Below are positions 1 to 8,753 of a stretch of DNA of 64,000 bases, piece after piece. Numbering within the stretch: position 1 is the stretch's first letter; every line of letters starts with the position of its first letter. Location: positions 62,001 to 126,000 of the forward strand of contig JAKLGA010000016.1 of assembly GCA_022710975.1 (NCBI GenBank). The letters are read 5' to 3'. The DNA comes from Myxococcota bacterium. GTDB lineage: Bacteria; Myxococcota; B64-G9. Under the pieces are notes generated by a model that made no database searches, was not told the origin of the DNA, and was given only the letters and a program-made list of their open reading frames with translations. Made by a program: the position numbers and the translations under genes.

Positions 1-1357
1 GCCAGATGCGGGGGTCCGCGCCCAGGCTGCCGATGGTGGCGGTGCCGGCGCCGAGATCGGGGTCGGCCACCACGAAGGCCAGCCCGCCGTCGGCGCGCAG
101 CCCGGCGGCGAACACCACGATCCACTCGTCCGGCCCGGCGTTGCCCGGGACGGTGACGGTCACCGTGCCGGCCGCGTCGGTCACCTGGGAGTCGTGCATG
201 GTGCTGCCGGCGTCGGTCAGCGTCCACGAGGTCACCAGGAAGAACATGGCCGGGGCCAGCCAGGGCTCGCCCCAGTCCGTCCAGCCGTCGTTGGGTGAGC
301 GGGTCTCGTACTGGAAGGTCAGGGTCCGGGTCACCCACTCCCCCTCGGGCGTGCAGGCGCTGCCGATCGGGCTGTCCACGCAGCCCGCCGGGCAGGGGGT
401 CGTGTCCCAGGCCATGTCCTGGCAGCGCCCGAGCGTGTTCGCGTCCAGGCACGCGGTCTCACTGCCCAGGCACTCCGCCGTCTGCACGCACCCGGCGCGA
501 TCGCCGTCCAGCCGGCACTCCGAGCCCGGCGAGCAGGGGTAGGTCTCCACGCGGAGCTGGCCGCCGCCCAGGTCCAGGCAGACCTGCAGGTGCGCGCTGT
601 CCAGGCACCGGCCCGTCATGGGCACGCCGCCGCAGGGATCGACGGGCGCGTCGCACGCGCCGTCCACGCAGGTCTGCTGGCCCAGGCACTCGAGGCAGGC
701 TCCCCCGCCCCGCCCGCAGGCGTCGCGGGTGTCTCCGGGCAGGCAGCTGGTGCCGTCGCAGCAGCCGGCCGGGCAGGTCGAGGGGTCGCACACCCAGGCG
801 CAGACCCCGGCCTGACAGTACTGGCCGCCCTGACAGGCGCCGCAGCTCCCGCCGCAGCCGTCGTCGCCGCAGTCCCTGCCCGCGCAGTCGGGCGTGCACA
901 GCGGCCCGCACACGCTGTAGCCCGAGGCGGCGGTGCAGCTCTCGCTCGGCCCGCAGGTCGCGGGGCAGGTGCCGCCGCACAGGTCCGGGCCCCCGCACTT
1001 GCCCGTGCAGGCGGGGCTGCAGCCCGAGTCGCAGGCGGTGAAGCCCGAGGCCTGGGAGCAGTACTCCCGCGGGCCGCAGGTGTTGGGGCAGGAGAACCCG
1101 CAGCCGTCCGGCCCGCCGCACCTGCCCGCGCAGGCCGGCAGGCAGGCGGCGCAGCCGGTGGCGTCCAGGCTGCAGCCCGCGGGGCAGGTCTCCTTGAGCT
1201 CGGAGGGCTTGCTGCAGCTGTCGACCCAGTACACCTCCCCCTCGAGGCAGACGGTGACCGCGGTCGGCTTGCAGGTCTCGTCCGCGCAGCCGAGGAGCGA
1301 GAGGCCGCCGAGGGTCGCCAGGCCGAGTCGGGTCAGGGCGGTGCGCTTCCAGGTCAT
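1..1357 (-). CDS. Cys-rich lipoprotein, C-terminus cut by window edge
   Basis: About 452 codons are visible and the frame runs off the left edge. The ATG at 1357 follows a GGGAG ribosome site. The N-terminus is a short basic stretch, a hydrophobic segment and an L-L-G-C lipobox near residue 24, so an exported lipoprotein is expected. Roughly residues 29-330 are very Cys-rich and contain repeated modules of the type C-x-G-K/R-C-G-G-P-D-x-C-G, reminiscent of disulfide-stabilised surface modules. After about residue 335 the cysteines thin out into a Trp/Thr-rich, probably beta-sheet domain of unknown type. The function is unknown. A cell-surface adhesion or binding role is an inference from architecture only. 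Confidence 0.8.
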   Translation of the reverse strand, partial: MTWKRTALTRLGLATLGGLSLLGCADETCKPTAVTVCLEGEVYWVDSCSKPSELKETCPAGCSLDATGCAACLPACAGRCGGPDGCGFSCPNTCGPREYCSQASGFTACDSGCSPACTGKCGGPDLCGGTCPATCGPSESCTAASGYSVCGPLCTPDCAGRDCGDDGCGGSCGACQGGQYCQAGVCAWVCDPSTCPAGCCDGTSCLPGDTRDACGRGGGACLECLGQQTCVDGACDAPVDPCGGVPMTGRCLDSAHLQVCLDLGGGQLRVETYPCSPGSECRLDGDRAGCVQTAECLGSETACLDANTLGRCQDMAWDTTPCPAGCVDSPIGSACTPEGEWVTRTLTFQYETRSPNDGWTDWGEPWLAPAMFFLVTSWTLTDAGSTMHDSQVTDAAGTVTVTVPGNAGPDEWIVVFAAGLRADGGLAFVVADPDLGAGTATIGSLGADPRIW

Positions 1358-1383
1358 GCCGTCTCCCTCGCCCCCGCCCCAAT

Positions 1384-1620
1384 CTAGCGCAGCCGCCCTC
1401 CGGTGTCAGCCAGGACCGCGTCGATGAGGGCCTGCCACCGGCCGCCCCCGCTGAGCTGGGGGCCGTGCTCGGGGCAGAGGAACTCCATGTACCAGGCCGG
1501 GTGGAGCTCCCCGTACTGCTCGAGCCAGCCCGTGCTGTGCATGCGGGCGCCGCACCCGGGGATGACGCAGTCGGGGTTCGAGTGCCCGAGCAGCTTGTCC
1601 GCGTAGAGCCGCCGCGGCAT
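1384..1620 (-). CDS. Small Cys/His-containing protein of unknown function
   Basis: This 78-aa gene has an excellent ribosome site (GGGAGGTGAC directly before the ATG at 1620) and lies 15 bp downstream of the lipoprotein gene ending at 1636, so it is probably co-transcribed with it. The protein has a C-x4-C pair near residues 18-23 and a Cys-Pro-Glu-His near residue 50, plus several His and Trp, which would suit a small zinc-binding fold. There is no signal peptide. I do not recognise the family. Confidence 0.6.
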   Translation of the reverse strand: MPRRLYADKLLGHSNPDCVIPGCGARMHSTGWLEQYGELHPAWYMEFLCPEHGPQLSGGGRWQALIDAVLADTGGRLR

Positions 1621-1635
1621 GTCACCTCCCGCAGG

Positions 1636-2778
1636 TCAGTCCACGGGCAGGGTCTCGCGGCGCTGCTCGCCGGTCGCCAGCACGACGGTGACGCGGGTGA
1701 GCCGCGCGTGGCTGGCGAACAGCAGCTGGGCCAGCTCCCCGTCCGCGGCGTCCTCGGTGCCCAGCACCTCCAGCCCGAGCAGCGCACCGGTCCGGACGTC
1801 GACGGAGAGCTCCCGCCAGCTGAAGTCCTCCTCGAGCACCAGCAGGCCGAGGGTGGTGCTGAACCGCGCGTGGGCGGCCACGAGCAGCCCCCCGCGCGCG
1901 CGCGGAGCCAGGTCGAGCCCGAGCACCTGGTCGGCCGGGAACGCGTAGGACAGGCTGGCCTCGCCGCCCGGCCACTCCAGCGCGATGGAGGTCTGTCCGC
2001 TGTCCGGGTCGACCTCCGGGCTGGCCGCCACGGGCGTGCCCGCCGCGGTGTGCCCGACGGAGGAGCTGCTCCGGCCCAGGCACACGACCCCCTCCGCGCT
2101 CCAGGCGCAGCCCGCGCCGTCACACGCGAGCGCCCAGGGCTGCTTGCAGCCGGCCAGCGGCTCGACCACCCAGGCGCCCAGCCGGTCCCTGGCCGGGCGA
2201 TCGACCTGGAGCGCGCCCGTCACCACCGGCTCGAGGAACGCGGCCCCGGTCACCTGGCCGCCCTGGAGGTCGTACACCCAGCCACCCAGGCCCGTGGCCG
2301 GGGCGAACAGGCGGGTGCTGCCCGCGGCGTCCGTCCAGCCGACGCCCAGGATCTCCGCGTCCTCGAGGGCCACCCGGGCCTCCTCGACCAGGCCGGGCGA
2401 GACCGAGACCGCCGTCCAGCCGTCCGCCCCCAGCCGGGCGAGCGGAGGCGCGTCCAGGCCTGGCGCGCCCAGCTCGTGCTCCGCGATCAGCAGCAGCGCG
2501 CCGTCCCCGTCGACGAACACACCCTGGTCGGCGAGCCGGGAGGCGTCCAGGCGGGAGCGCTCCAGGCCGTCCGGCCCGAAGCTGGCGACGTCCACCCGGA
2601 TCAGCCCGCCCCCGCCCTCGGTCTCGATGTCCACGGACGCGGCCGCGTGCACCCGGCCCTGGGCGTCGGCGATGGCCTGCACGCCCGAGAAGAGGTACCC
2701 GACGTCGCAGGCCGTGAGCCCGAGGGCGAGCACCAGGGCCGCCCGGGCCAGACGAGCGTTCTCGCGAGCTCCTGCCAT
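1636..2778 (-). CDS. Predicted lipoprotein of unknown function
   Basis: The 380-aa protein starts at ATG 2778, where a typical lipoprotein leader begins (basic residues, Leu/Ala-rich core, L-T-A-C lipobox near residue 22). The frame is open further upstream, but that stretch lacks leader features. The mature part is rich in Asp, Gly, Val and short beta-strand patterns and resembles surface beta-propeller or beta-sandwich proteins, but I cannot name a domain. A few Cys around residues 210-240 may form disulfides. It is the first gene of a minus-strand group with the 78-aa gene and the Cys-rich lipoprotein downstream, and is divergent from the FGE-like lipoprotein at 2988. Confidence 0.7.
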   Translation of the reverse strand: MAGARENARLARAALVLALGLTACDVGYLFSGVQAIADAQGRVHAAASVDIETEGGGGLIRVDVASFGPDGLERSRLDASRLADQGVFVDGDGALLLIAEHELGAPGLDAPPLARLGADGWTAVSVSPGLVEEARVALEDAEILGVGWTDAAGSTRLFAPATGLGGWVYDLQGGQVTGAAFLEPVVTGALQVDRPARDRLGAWVVEPLAGCKQPWALACDGAGCAWSAEGVVCLGRSSSSVGHTAAGTPVAASPEVDPDSGQTSIALEWPGGEASLSYAFPADQVLGLDLAPRARGGLLVAAHARFSTTLGLLVLEEDFSWRELSVDVRTGALLGLEVLGTEDAADGELAQLLFASHARLTRVTVVLATGEQRRETLPVD

Positions 2779-2880
2779 GCCCTTCTTCCACCCCGGGTCC
2801 GTGTCCAGGAACCCTCGCCTGAGTATCACCGGGCCGGCGAAAGACTTCAACACGCGCCGGGCAGGCTCCCGCGCGCCGGG

Positions 2881-2907
2881 GTCACCGCGGGTGACACTCC
2901 GGTGACC
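2881..2907. promoter_or_regulatory. Operator-like inverted repeat between divergent genes
   Basis: The spacer between the divergent genes at 2778 and 2988 contains GTCACC-GCG-GGTGAC (2881-2895), a perfect 6-bp inverted repeat, followed by a third GGTGACC copy at 2901-2907. A TAGATT box at 2946-2951 could be the -10 of the plus-strand gene. The position suits a regulator site acting on both genes. This is inference from sequence only. Confidence 0.35.
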
Positions 2908-2987
2908 GTCCCCGGTGCACACTGGCGGCCGTGCCGGCGTGGAGGTAGATTCGGGGCAGATCATCCGATGGCAGGAGGTCACGGGAG

Positions 2988-4481
2988 ATGAACGCGATGA
3001 GGTGGCTCGGGCTCGCGGGGCTCTGCCTGGGGGCGCTGCTCGCGTCCGGTTGCGACGGCGGCGGCGGGGGCGAGGACGGCGGTCAGGACGGGATGGACGC
3101 CGCGGACGGTCAGGACGCTGCGGACGGTCAGGACGCTGCGGACGGCCAGGACGCCGCGGACGGCCAGGACGGCGACGACGGCGGCCCGCTGCCCGCGGGC
3201 GAGTGCCCGTTCGACTTCTCCGTCCCCCGCGTGCACACCATGGTCGGCGAGATGGGCGGCGAGATGCAGGTCCCCGATCGCCACATCCTGTGCACCCTGG
3301 AGCACGGGGAGCTCAGCGCCCAGGTGCTGATGAAGGCCGAGCCCGTCGATCCCATCACCTGGGACATCCCCTACCGGGCCTGGCGGGCCTTCCTGTGCCG
3401 GGACGGCCAGGTGAGCGAGCTCCCCGCGGCCGACAGCTCCTACGAGGCGCGCCACCACGGCTGGGACGTGATGCAGGTGGTGGTGGACGGCCGGCGCTAC
3501 GTGTACCGCTGGAGCGACATGTGCACCGGCGCCCGGCCGTGCACCCCGATGTTCGACCGCGTCGACGTGCGCGATCAGGGCTCGGGCGCGCTCGTGGAGG
3601 GCATGGTGCCGGCCACCTGCGTGGAGCTCGGCGCGGGCGGCAAGCCACTGCCCCTCACCCCGCTCTCGCGCGTGCCGGCCACGGGCCCGGACCCGGACAC
3701 CTACCTGCTCTTCTCCATGGGCAGCGCGGACGGCGCGGCGGACGAGCAGCCGGTGCACACCCTGGCGATGTCGCCCCAGCGTTTCGACGCGCGCGAGGCC
3801 ACCTGGGCCGACCTGGCCCTGTTCCTCGACGACCACGGTCCGGACTGCGACGGCACGCCCTGCCTGGACCTCGCCGCCGCGGGCGTGGGGGGGGAGCAGG
3901 TCGGGGGCCGCTTCCAGCCGAAGGCCGGCCGCGAGGCCGAGCCCGCCGGCCACCTGTCCTGGACCGCCGCCCAGGCCTACTGCTGGTGGCGCGGGCTCGA
4001 TCTGCCCAGCGAGGCGGCCTGGGAGCTGGCGGCCTCGGCCGCGGGCACCCGGGCCTACCCCTGGGGCGCCGAGGCGCCGGACTGCACCCGGGCCGTGTTC
4101 GCGGACTGCCAGGCGGCCGGGCCGGCCGAGGGCTGCTCGGCCGCGGGCGGGGCGAGCGCGGACGGGCTGTGCGATCTCGCCGGCAACCAGGCCGAGTGGG
4201 CCCTGGACTGGTACGCGGCCGACGGCTACGCGGGGGCCTGCGACCCGGCGGTGTGCTACCCGGGCAAGGACCCGCCCTGCGACTGGTGGCTCTGCCACAA
4301 CCCCACCGGGCCCGACACCCCGACCGGGGAGAAGGTGCTGCGGGGGGGCGCGTTCGACTCGCCCGCGGGCGAGCTCCGGGCTCCGGCCCGCGGGCACGCC
4401 CCGCCCGGGACCGCCACGGCGCGGATGGGGGTGCGCTGTGCCCGTTCCAGCATGGTGATCGGCCTCGGCCCCGAGCCCTGA
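2988..4481 (+). CDS. Lipoprotein with FGE/SUMF1-like domain, no catalytic Cys
   Basis: The 497-aa protein has a leader with lipid-attachable Cys near residue 22 (LASGC), then a linker with repeated D-G-Q-D-A-A units (about residues 36-60). Residues about 240-490 match the formylglycine-generating-enzyme (SUMF1) fold: a Trp/Tyr-rich centre (AQAYCWWRGLDLPSEAAWE), the L-A-G-N-Q-A-E-W signature and the C-terminal LRGGAF...GVRCAR motifs. True sulfatase-activating enzymes carry catalytic cysteines just after the RGGS/RGGA segment. They are absent here, so a binding or structural role is more likely than formylglycine formation. Starts at ATG 2988 after GGAGG; ATG 2997 is possible. Confidence 0.8.
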   Translation: MNAMRWLGLAGLCLGALLASGCDGGGGGEDGGQDGMDAADGQDAADGQDAADGQDAADGQDGDDGGPLPAGECPFDFSVPRVHTMVGEMGGEMQVPDRHILCTLEHGELSAQVLMKAEPVDPITWDIPYRAWRAFLCRDGQVSELPAADSSYEARHHGWDVMQVVVDGRRYVYRWSDMCTGARPCTPMFDRVDVRDQGSGALVEGMVPATCVELGAGGKPLPLTPLSRVPATGPDPDTYLLFSMGSADGAADEQPVHTLAMSPQRFDAREATWADLALFLDDHGPDCDGTPCLDLAAAGVGGEQVGGRFQPKAGREAEPAGHLSWTAAQAYCWWRGLDLPSEAAWELAASAAGTRAYPWGAEAPDCTRAVFADCQAAGPAEGCSAAGGASADGLCDLAGNQAEWALDWYAADGYAGACDPAVCYPGKDPPCDWWLCHNPTGPDTPTGEKVLRGGAFDSPAGELRAPARGHAPPGTATARMGVRCARSSMVIGLGPEP

Positions 4482-4534
4482 GGCCAGGCCGGCGGGGGCG
4501 TCCGGTTCAGGCGCGGGGGTAGGCGGGGCTCAGC

Positions 4535-5218
4535 TCACAGGTCGTCGCTCTTGGCCTCGGGGGGATCCTTGCAGCCGGCGTAGAAGCTGGAGGACTGGAA
4601 CATCTTCCAGATGCCCTTGTCGTTCTTCTTCACGAAGAAGGGCACCTTGCCGCCGTCCTGGCAGGAGGTCGCCAGGAAGCCGTGCCAGGTGTTGTCCCAC
4701 TCGCCCGACAGCCCGCCGGTCTTCTGGATCTTGTGATCGGACACGTAGTACTTGTACGGCAGCTCCGGCAGCTTGTAGCCGTTCTTGTAGTCGGTCCCCA
4801 GCACGTACGAGTTGGCGGTGTACTTGGCGTCCTTCACGAAGCCCGTGGTGGCCATCTTCTGCCACTCCGAGGCGCCGATCTGGTAGCCCTTCACGTCCGG
4901 CCGCCGGGCCTTGGGCAGCATCTTGATGGTCTCGTCGAGCTGGCTCATGTCCATGCCGATGACCATGCAGCGCTCGCCCACGTCGGGGTTGGCGATCACC
5001 ACCAGCTGGGCCACCACGTAGTACACCATGGCGCCCTGGGGCGTGGTGCACAGCTCGTCGCGCAGCGCGGTGCACTCCTCGAGGGTGGTGGGCACCTTGT
5101 CCACGGTCACGTACCAGGACTCCTTGTCCTTCTGCTCGACCTTGCCGCCGGCCAGGGCCGGGACGGCGACCAGCACCACCAGGATCAGGGCCAGGGCGGA
5201 GAATAGACGGGTACGCAT
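4535..5218 (-). CDS. Secreted protein of unknown function
   Basis: The 227-aa product starts at ATG 5218 behind a strong GAGGAGGG ribosome site and opens with a clear Sec signal peptide cleaved after PALA. The mature protein is Lys- and Tyr-rich with few cysteines (including one in a C-T-A-L-R-D-E-L-C pair near the N-terminus), and ends in a Lys/Asp-rich tail. It is likely periplasmic or secreted. It has its own promoter (TTGTCC, 17 bp, TACCGT on the minus strand). I do not recognise the family with confidence. Its convergent neighbour is the FGE-like lipoprotein, 54 bp away. Confidence 0.75.
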   Translation of the reverse strand: MRTRLFSALALILVVLVAVPALAGGKVEQKDKESWYVTVDKVPTTLEECTALRDELCTTPQGAMVYYVVAQLVVIANPDVGERCMVIGMDMSQLDETIKMLPKARRPDVKGYQIGASEWQKMATTGFVKDAKYTANSYVLGTDYKNGYKLPELPYKYYVSDHKIQKTGGLSGEWDNTWHGFLATSCQDGGKVPFFVKKNDKGIWKMFQSSSFYAGCKDPPEAKSDDL

Positions 5219-5264
5219 GCGGTCCCTCCTCTTGATTGGGTTTGCCACCAATGTCCGTGGCCAC

Positions 5265-5293
5265 ACGGTACCAGCGCGGGGCGGGAGGGACAA
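5265..5293 (-). promoter_or_regulatory. Sigma70-type promoter for the secreted protein at 4535-5218
   Basis: On the minus strand TTGTCC (5288-5293) is followed after 17 bases by TACCGT (5265-5270), and the gene starts about 47 bases downstream. The hexamers and spacing fit a housekeeping promoter; it has not been tested. Confidence 0.5.
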
Positions 5294-5324
5294 GGAAAAG
5301 ATGCGGACGGGCCGGCGGCCGGGC

Positions 5325-6299
5325 TCAGCGGGCGGGCAGCAGGTGGATGGGGTCCCGCCACCACTCGACCTCGAGGCTCGCGTCGCGCTCGAGCAGATCG
5401 AGGTAGGCCACCGTCTCCGACAGCGCCAGGAACTGCCCGGTCACGTCCAGCTCGCCGAACACCGCCCGCGCCAACGCGTGGGGCGTCTCCGCCCCGCCCC
5501 GCACCGCGGCCAGGAAGGTCGCCTGCCGCTCGCGGATGAACTCCAGATTCCGCACCACCAGCCCGGCCACGTCCGGGAGATCCGGGCCGTGCCCGGGGTG
5601 GGCCAGGCGCGCGCCGCAGCCGGCCAGGGCCTCGAGCGAGGCGAGGTACTCGAGCAGGCTCGGGCGCCGGCGGAAGCCGTCCTCGGGGTCGAGGTGCAGG
5701 ATGGGGTTCGGGGTGATGTCGGCCAGCAGCGTGTCACCGCAGAAGAGCAGGCCCGCCTCGCGCGCCAGGAAGCACAGGTGGTCCGGGGCGTGCCCCGGGG
5801 TGGCCAGCACCTCGAGCGGGCCGAGCGGGCTCGGCAGGCGCTCGCCCCCCGCCAGGCGCGCGAGCGCCCCGTCCGGCGGGCTCGGGGCCACCACCCGGGC
5901 GGCCCGGCGGAAGGAGGCCTGGGCCCGCGCGAGCACCTCGGCCGGGAGCCCGCAGCGGGCCGCGAAGCGCCCGAGCTCCGCGAGCTCCTCGGGCGACCAG
6001 CGTGCGCCCAGGCGGCTGCGGGCGTGCAGGCAGATCTCTGCCCCGCTCTTGCGGTGGAGCTCGGCGGCCGCGCCCGCGTGGTCGTAGTGATCGTGGGTGA
6101 GCAGGATGCGCCGCAGATCGCCGAGCCGCCTCCCGCGGGCGGCGAGCTGCGCCTCCAGGGCCTCCAGGCTGCTCGGGGTGTGCACCCCGGTGTCGATGAG
6201 CACGGGCTCCGGGCCGTCCAGCCACCAGGCGTTCACCGGCCCGACCGGGAAGGGCGTGGGCAGCTCGAGGCGGATCACGTCGCACATGCCGGCATGCAT
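5325..6299 (-). CDS. MBL-fold metallo-hydrolase
   Basis: The 324-aa protein (start ATG 6299, preceded by GGAGGG; ATG 6287 is an alternative without a ribosome site) is a metallo-beta-lactamase-fold hydrolase. It shows the T-H-D-H-Y-D-H-A-G metal-binding motif, a later G-H-A-P-D-H histidine, F-C-G-D-T-L-L for the bridging aspartate and a C-terminal H-P-G-H-G. This layout is that of glyoxalase-II-like / RNase-Z-like hydrolases. The C-terminal region (EFIRERQATFLAAV) resembles the helical extension of LACTB2-like members. It has no signal peptide, so it is cytoplasmic; the substrate is unknown. Confidence 0.88.
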   Translation of the reverse strand: MHAGMCDVIRLELPTPFPVGPVNAWWLDGPEPVLIDTGVHTPSSLEALEAQLAARGRRLGDLRRILLTHDHYDHAGAAAELHRKSGAEICLHARSRLGARWSPEELAELGRFAARCGLPAEVLARAQASFRRAARVVAPSPPDGALARLAGGERLPSPLGPLEVLATPGHAPDHLCFLAREAGLLFCGDTLLADITPNPILHLDPEDGFRRRPSLLEYLASLEALAGCGARLAHPGHGPDLPDVAGLVVRNLEFIRERQATFLAAVRGGAETPHALARAVFGELDVTGQFLALSETVAYLDLLERDASLEVEWWRDPIHLLPAR

Positions 6300-6397
6300 A
6301 GCCCTCCGCCCCTGTCCGCACAAGGGCAACCTGGTTGCGCGCGCCCTCGAAATGCGGTCACACTGCCCGGGGTCCGCCATCTCCAGCGAGGTGACTC

Positions 6398-7387
6398 ATG
6401 CGCCGCGGGTTCACGCTGCTCGCCTGCCTGCTGCCTGGGCTCACGCTGCTCGCCTGCACCGAGAGGACCGAGCCGGCCGCGACCGGCCAGGCCCTCGGTC
6501 CCCGCCAGCCGCCGGCCGACGGGGCGAGGGTCCGCCTGCTCGAGCCGGGCGCCGAGTCCCGCCGGACGCTGCGCTACCGCTTCGCGGCGCAGGAGAAGCG
6601 CTCCCTGGAGCTCGCCCTGGACTCGAGCCTGAAGCTCAGCGCGGGGAGCATCGACCTGCCCGAGGTCCAGGTCCCCACCCTGAAGCTCGTGGTGGGCCTG
6701 GCGCCCGGGCCGGCGCAGGCCGACGGCTCGATGCGCTTCGCCTTGCGCCTGGAGAAGGCCGAGGCGCTGGCGCTGGACGGCCTCCCCCCGCACATGCTCG
6801 AGGCGATGCGGTCCGAGCTGGCCGGGTTCGTGGGGCTGACCGGCTCCTGCCTGGTGGACGCGTGGGGGCTCACCCTGGAGGCCGACGCCGCGCTGCCGCC
6901 CACGGCCGCCCCGAAGCACCTCGAGGACCAGGCCGAGGAGCTCCGCCAGCTCCTGCGGCAGCTCGCGGTCCCGCTGCCCGAGGAGCCCGTGGGGGTGGGC
7001 GCGCGCTGGGAGGTCCGGAGGACGCTGGCCTGGGAGTGGCTGCGGATCGGGGCCGAGATCCACGCGTACCGCGGGGAGCAGACGGCCGTCTACCGGCTGA
7101 CCGCGCTCGACGGCGACAGGCTCGAGCTCGCGCTGGAGCTCTCCCGGACGTTCCCGGCCCAGGCGCTGATGGCGGACAACCCGATGGGCTCACCGGGCAC
7201 GCTGGATGCCCTGGAATCCAAGGGGAGCGGCCTGGCCGTGGTGGATCTGCGAAGCCCGGTGCCCGAGGCCAGCCTGGGCCTCGAGACCCACAAGCGGATG
7301 ACCGGTTACCCCAGGGGTCGGGACGGGCCGGGCCGGGTCTCCTCGACCGACTCCACCTTGAAGCTCACCCTCAAGGTGCTGCACTAA
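6398..7387 (+). CDS. Predicted lipoprotein, DUF6263-like
   Basis: The 329-aa protein has a lipoprotein leader ending in L-L-A-C near residue 20. The mature part alternates strands of charged and hydrophobic residues (for example LRYRFAAQEKRSLELAL) and looks like a beta-sandwich or barrel-like lipid- or polymer-binding fold. It resembles DUF6263-type proteins, although I recall this family only from pattern. It starts at ATG 6398 after GCGAGGTGACTC. It is divergent from the MBL-fold hydrolase, with about 100 bp between them. Confidence 0.75.
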   Translation: MRRGFTLLACLLPGLTLLACTERTEPAATGQALGPRQPPADGARVRLLEPGAESRRTLRYRFAAQEKRSLELALDSSLKLSAGSIDLPEVQVPTLKLVVGLAPGPAQADGSMRFALRLEKAEALALDGLPPHMLEAMRSELAGFVGLTGSCLVDAWGLTLEADAALPPTAAPKHLEDQAEELRQLLRQLAVPLPEEPVGVGARWEVRRTLAWEWLRIGAEIHAYRGEQTAVYRLTALDGDRLELALELSRTFPAQALMADNPMGSPGTLDALESKGSGLAVVDLRSPVPEASLGLETHKRMTGYPRGRDGPGRVSSTDSTLKLTLKVLH

Positions 7388-7531
7388 CCACGCGCCACGA
7401 CCGGTTGACATCGAAGCATCACTAGAGGCCGCAGCCTGACGTGGCTGCAGAGGTGCGTATCACTCAGGCGGTCTTCGAGGGAGAGGAATTGAAGCTGCGC
7501 TGAGCTTGGTCGCCGGCCGACTGGCGACGCA

Positions 7532-8338
7532 TCACTCACCTGCCGCCAGGGATCTTGCGCAACGGAACCCGACCTGGTCCCACGTCCCAGGTAGGGCTTG
7601 GATGGAACGGCTGGACGCACGCGTGGTCTTCGAGAAGAACCCCCAGGAACCGCCTCTCAGCACCTTGGTGCGCCGGAAGGTCAGACCGGCGGGATCCACA
7701 CCCGGCGAGCCCAGATAGTAGTCCGGGTCGTACGAGTCCGCGCACCACTCCATGACGTTCCCCAGCATGTCGTACAGCCCGAAGGCGTTCGGCTGCCTGG
7801 TTCCCACAGGGTGTGGTTGTCCCCCCGAGTTCACCGCATGCCAGGCTACATGTTCGAGGTCGCCGTAGGAAGCTCCGGCCGTACCACCCCGGGCTGCCCG
7901 CTCCCACTCAGCTTCGGTCGGCAGGCGTTTCCCGGCCCAGCCGCAGTAACCACGCGCCTGGCTCCAGTCCACGCAGACGACCGGTAGGTCATCCCCCCTC
8001 AGGGTCTCAGGAAGTCTCCGTTGTCTCCAGCCATAGCCGCCCGAGGCGATCCAGCACTGCCCGTCGTCGTGATGTGCCATTGAGCACGCACCTGCAGCCA
8101 CGCACAGCAGATACGCTGCGTTCGTCACCTCGGTCGTATCCATCCAGAACTCGCTCACCCACACGCTATGAGCGGGCTTCTCGGCTCGACCGCAGGCGCC
8201 ATCCCCTGGGCTGCAGCCCATCAGAAATTCACCGGCCGGGATCCGCAGCATTCCCTCAGGCGCCTCGGGGCCCGCGGCTCCGGAGAGCGTGCAAGGAGCC
8301 AGCAGGCTCGCGAACAGGAGGCAGCGCAGCGCGCTCAT
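7532..8338 (-). CDS. Secreted FGE/SUMF1-domain protein, no catalytic Cys
   Basis: The 268-aa protein (ATG 8338; GTG 8341 is an equally placed alternative) has an N-terminal leader and a complete FGE-sulfatase-type domain: I-P-A-G-E-F-x-M-G, T-E-V-T-N, P-V-V-C-V-D-W, L-P-T-E-A-E-W-E-R-A-A-R-G-G, D-M-L-G-N-V-M-E-W, L-R-G-G-S-W-G and V-G-F-R-C-A. The pair of cysteines that real formylglycine-generating enzymes carry after RGGS is replaced by F-F-S-K-T-T, so catalysis of formylglycine formation is unlikely. A possible lipobox (LAPC) is present. Codon use is noticeably less G/C-biased than in neighbouring genes, hinting at later acquisition. Confidence 0.85.
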   Translation of the reverse strand: MSALRCLLFASLLAPCTLSGAAGPEAPEGMLRIPAGEFLMGCSPGDGACGRAEKPAHSVWVSEFWMDTTEVTNAAYLLCVAAGACSMAHHDDGQCWIASGGYGWRQRRLPETLRGDDLPVVCVDWSQARGYCGWAGKRLPTEAEWERAARGGTAGASYGDLEHVAWHAVNSGGQPHPVGTRQPNAFGLYDMLGNVMEWCADSYDPDYYLGSPGVDPAGLTFRRTKVLRGGSWGFFSKTTRASSRSIQALPGTWDQVGFRCARSLAAGE

Positions 8339-8375
8339 CACCAGCCTGAGAGCGCGCCACGCCCTGGAAGTTCCC

Positions 8376-8750
8376 CTACGCCAGGCGCTCCAGCCGCTCG
8401 GTGAACTGGCGGTACCTGGGCTTGAACAGCCACCTGGCGATGGCCGTGCCCACGCTGCCCCCGGCGAAGCCCCCCAGGACCAGGCCCTTGCCGGCCCCGA
8501 GATCCAGATCGACCAGGCTGTCGCCCAGCCAGGCCAGCACCACCCCCAGCACGGCGCCGGCCACCAGCCCCAGGGTGATCCACAGCCCGTAGACCCTGTT
8601 GCGCGCCTGGTCGTCGAGCCCCATCAGGAAGAAGCAGACCTGCCGGTCGGAGGCGTCCAGGAGCGGCTCCTCGGGGTGGGCCGGGCAGTTGCCGGCGGCG
8701 GGGTAGGCCTGCCGGCAGAGGGTGCAGACGAAGTGGGCGTCGGTGTCCAT
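8376..8750 (-). CDS. Small zinc-ribbon membrane protein
   Basis: The 124-aa protein begins with a C-x2-C ... C-x2-H cluster (Cys9, Cys12, about Cys22 and His25) typical of a small zinc ribbon. Two hydrophobic, glycine-rich segments follow (about residues 53-75 and 88-112) that look like a transmembrane hairpin, then a basic C-terminus. It lies 3 bp downstream of the secreted-protein gene ending at 8754 and is almost certainly co-transcribed and translationally linked. Function unknown. Confidence 0.75.
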   Translation of the reverse strand: MDTDAHFVCTLCRQAYPAAGNCPAHPEEPLLDASDRQVCFFLMGLDDQARNRVYGLWITLGLVAGAVLGVVLAWLGDSLVDLDLGAGKGLVLGGFAGGSVGTAIARWLFKPRYRQFTERLERLA

Positions 8751-8753
8751 GCG

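Noticed and set aside
459-2123. Minus-strand frame spanning the Cys-rich lipoprotein and part of the next gene
   Set aside because: It overlaps two better genes and is Arg/Gly-rich shadow sequence.
2988-4481. Functional formylglycine-generating enzyme
   Set aside because: The two catalytic cysteines after the RGG motif are missing and no sulfatase is nearby.
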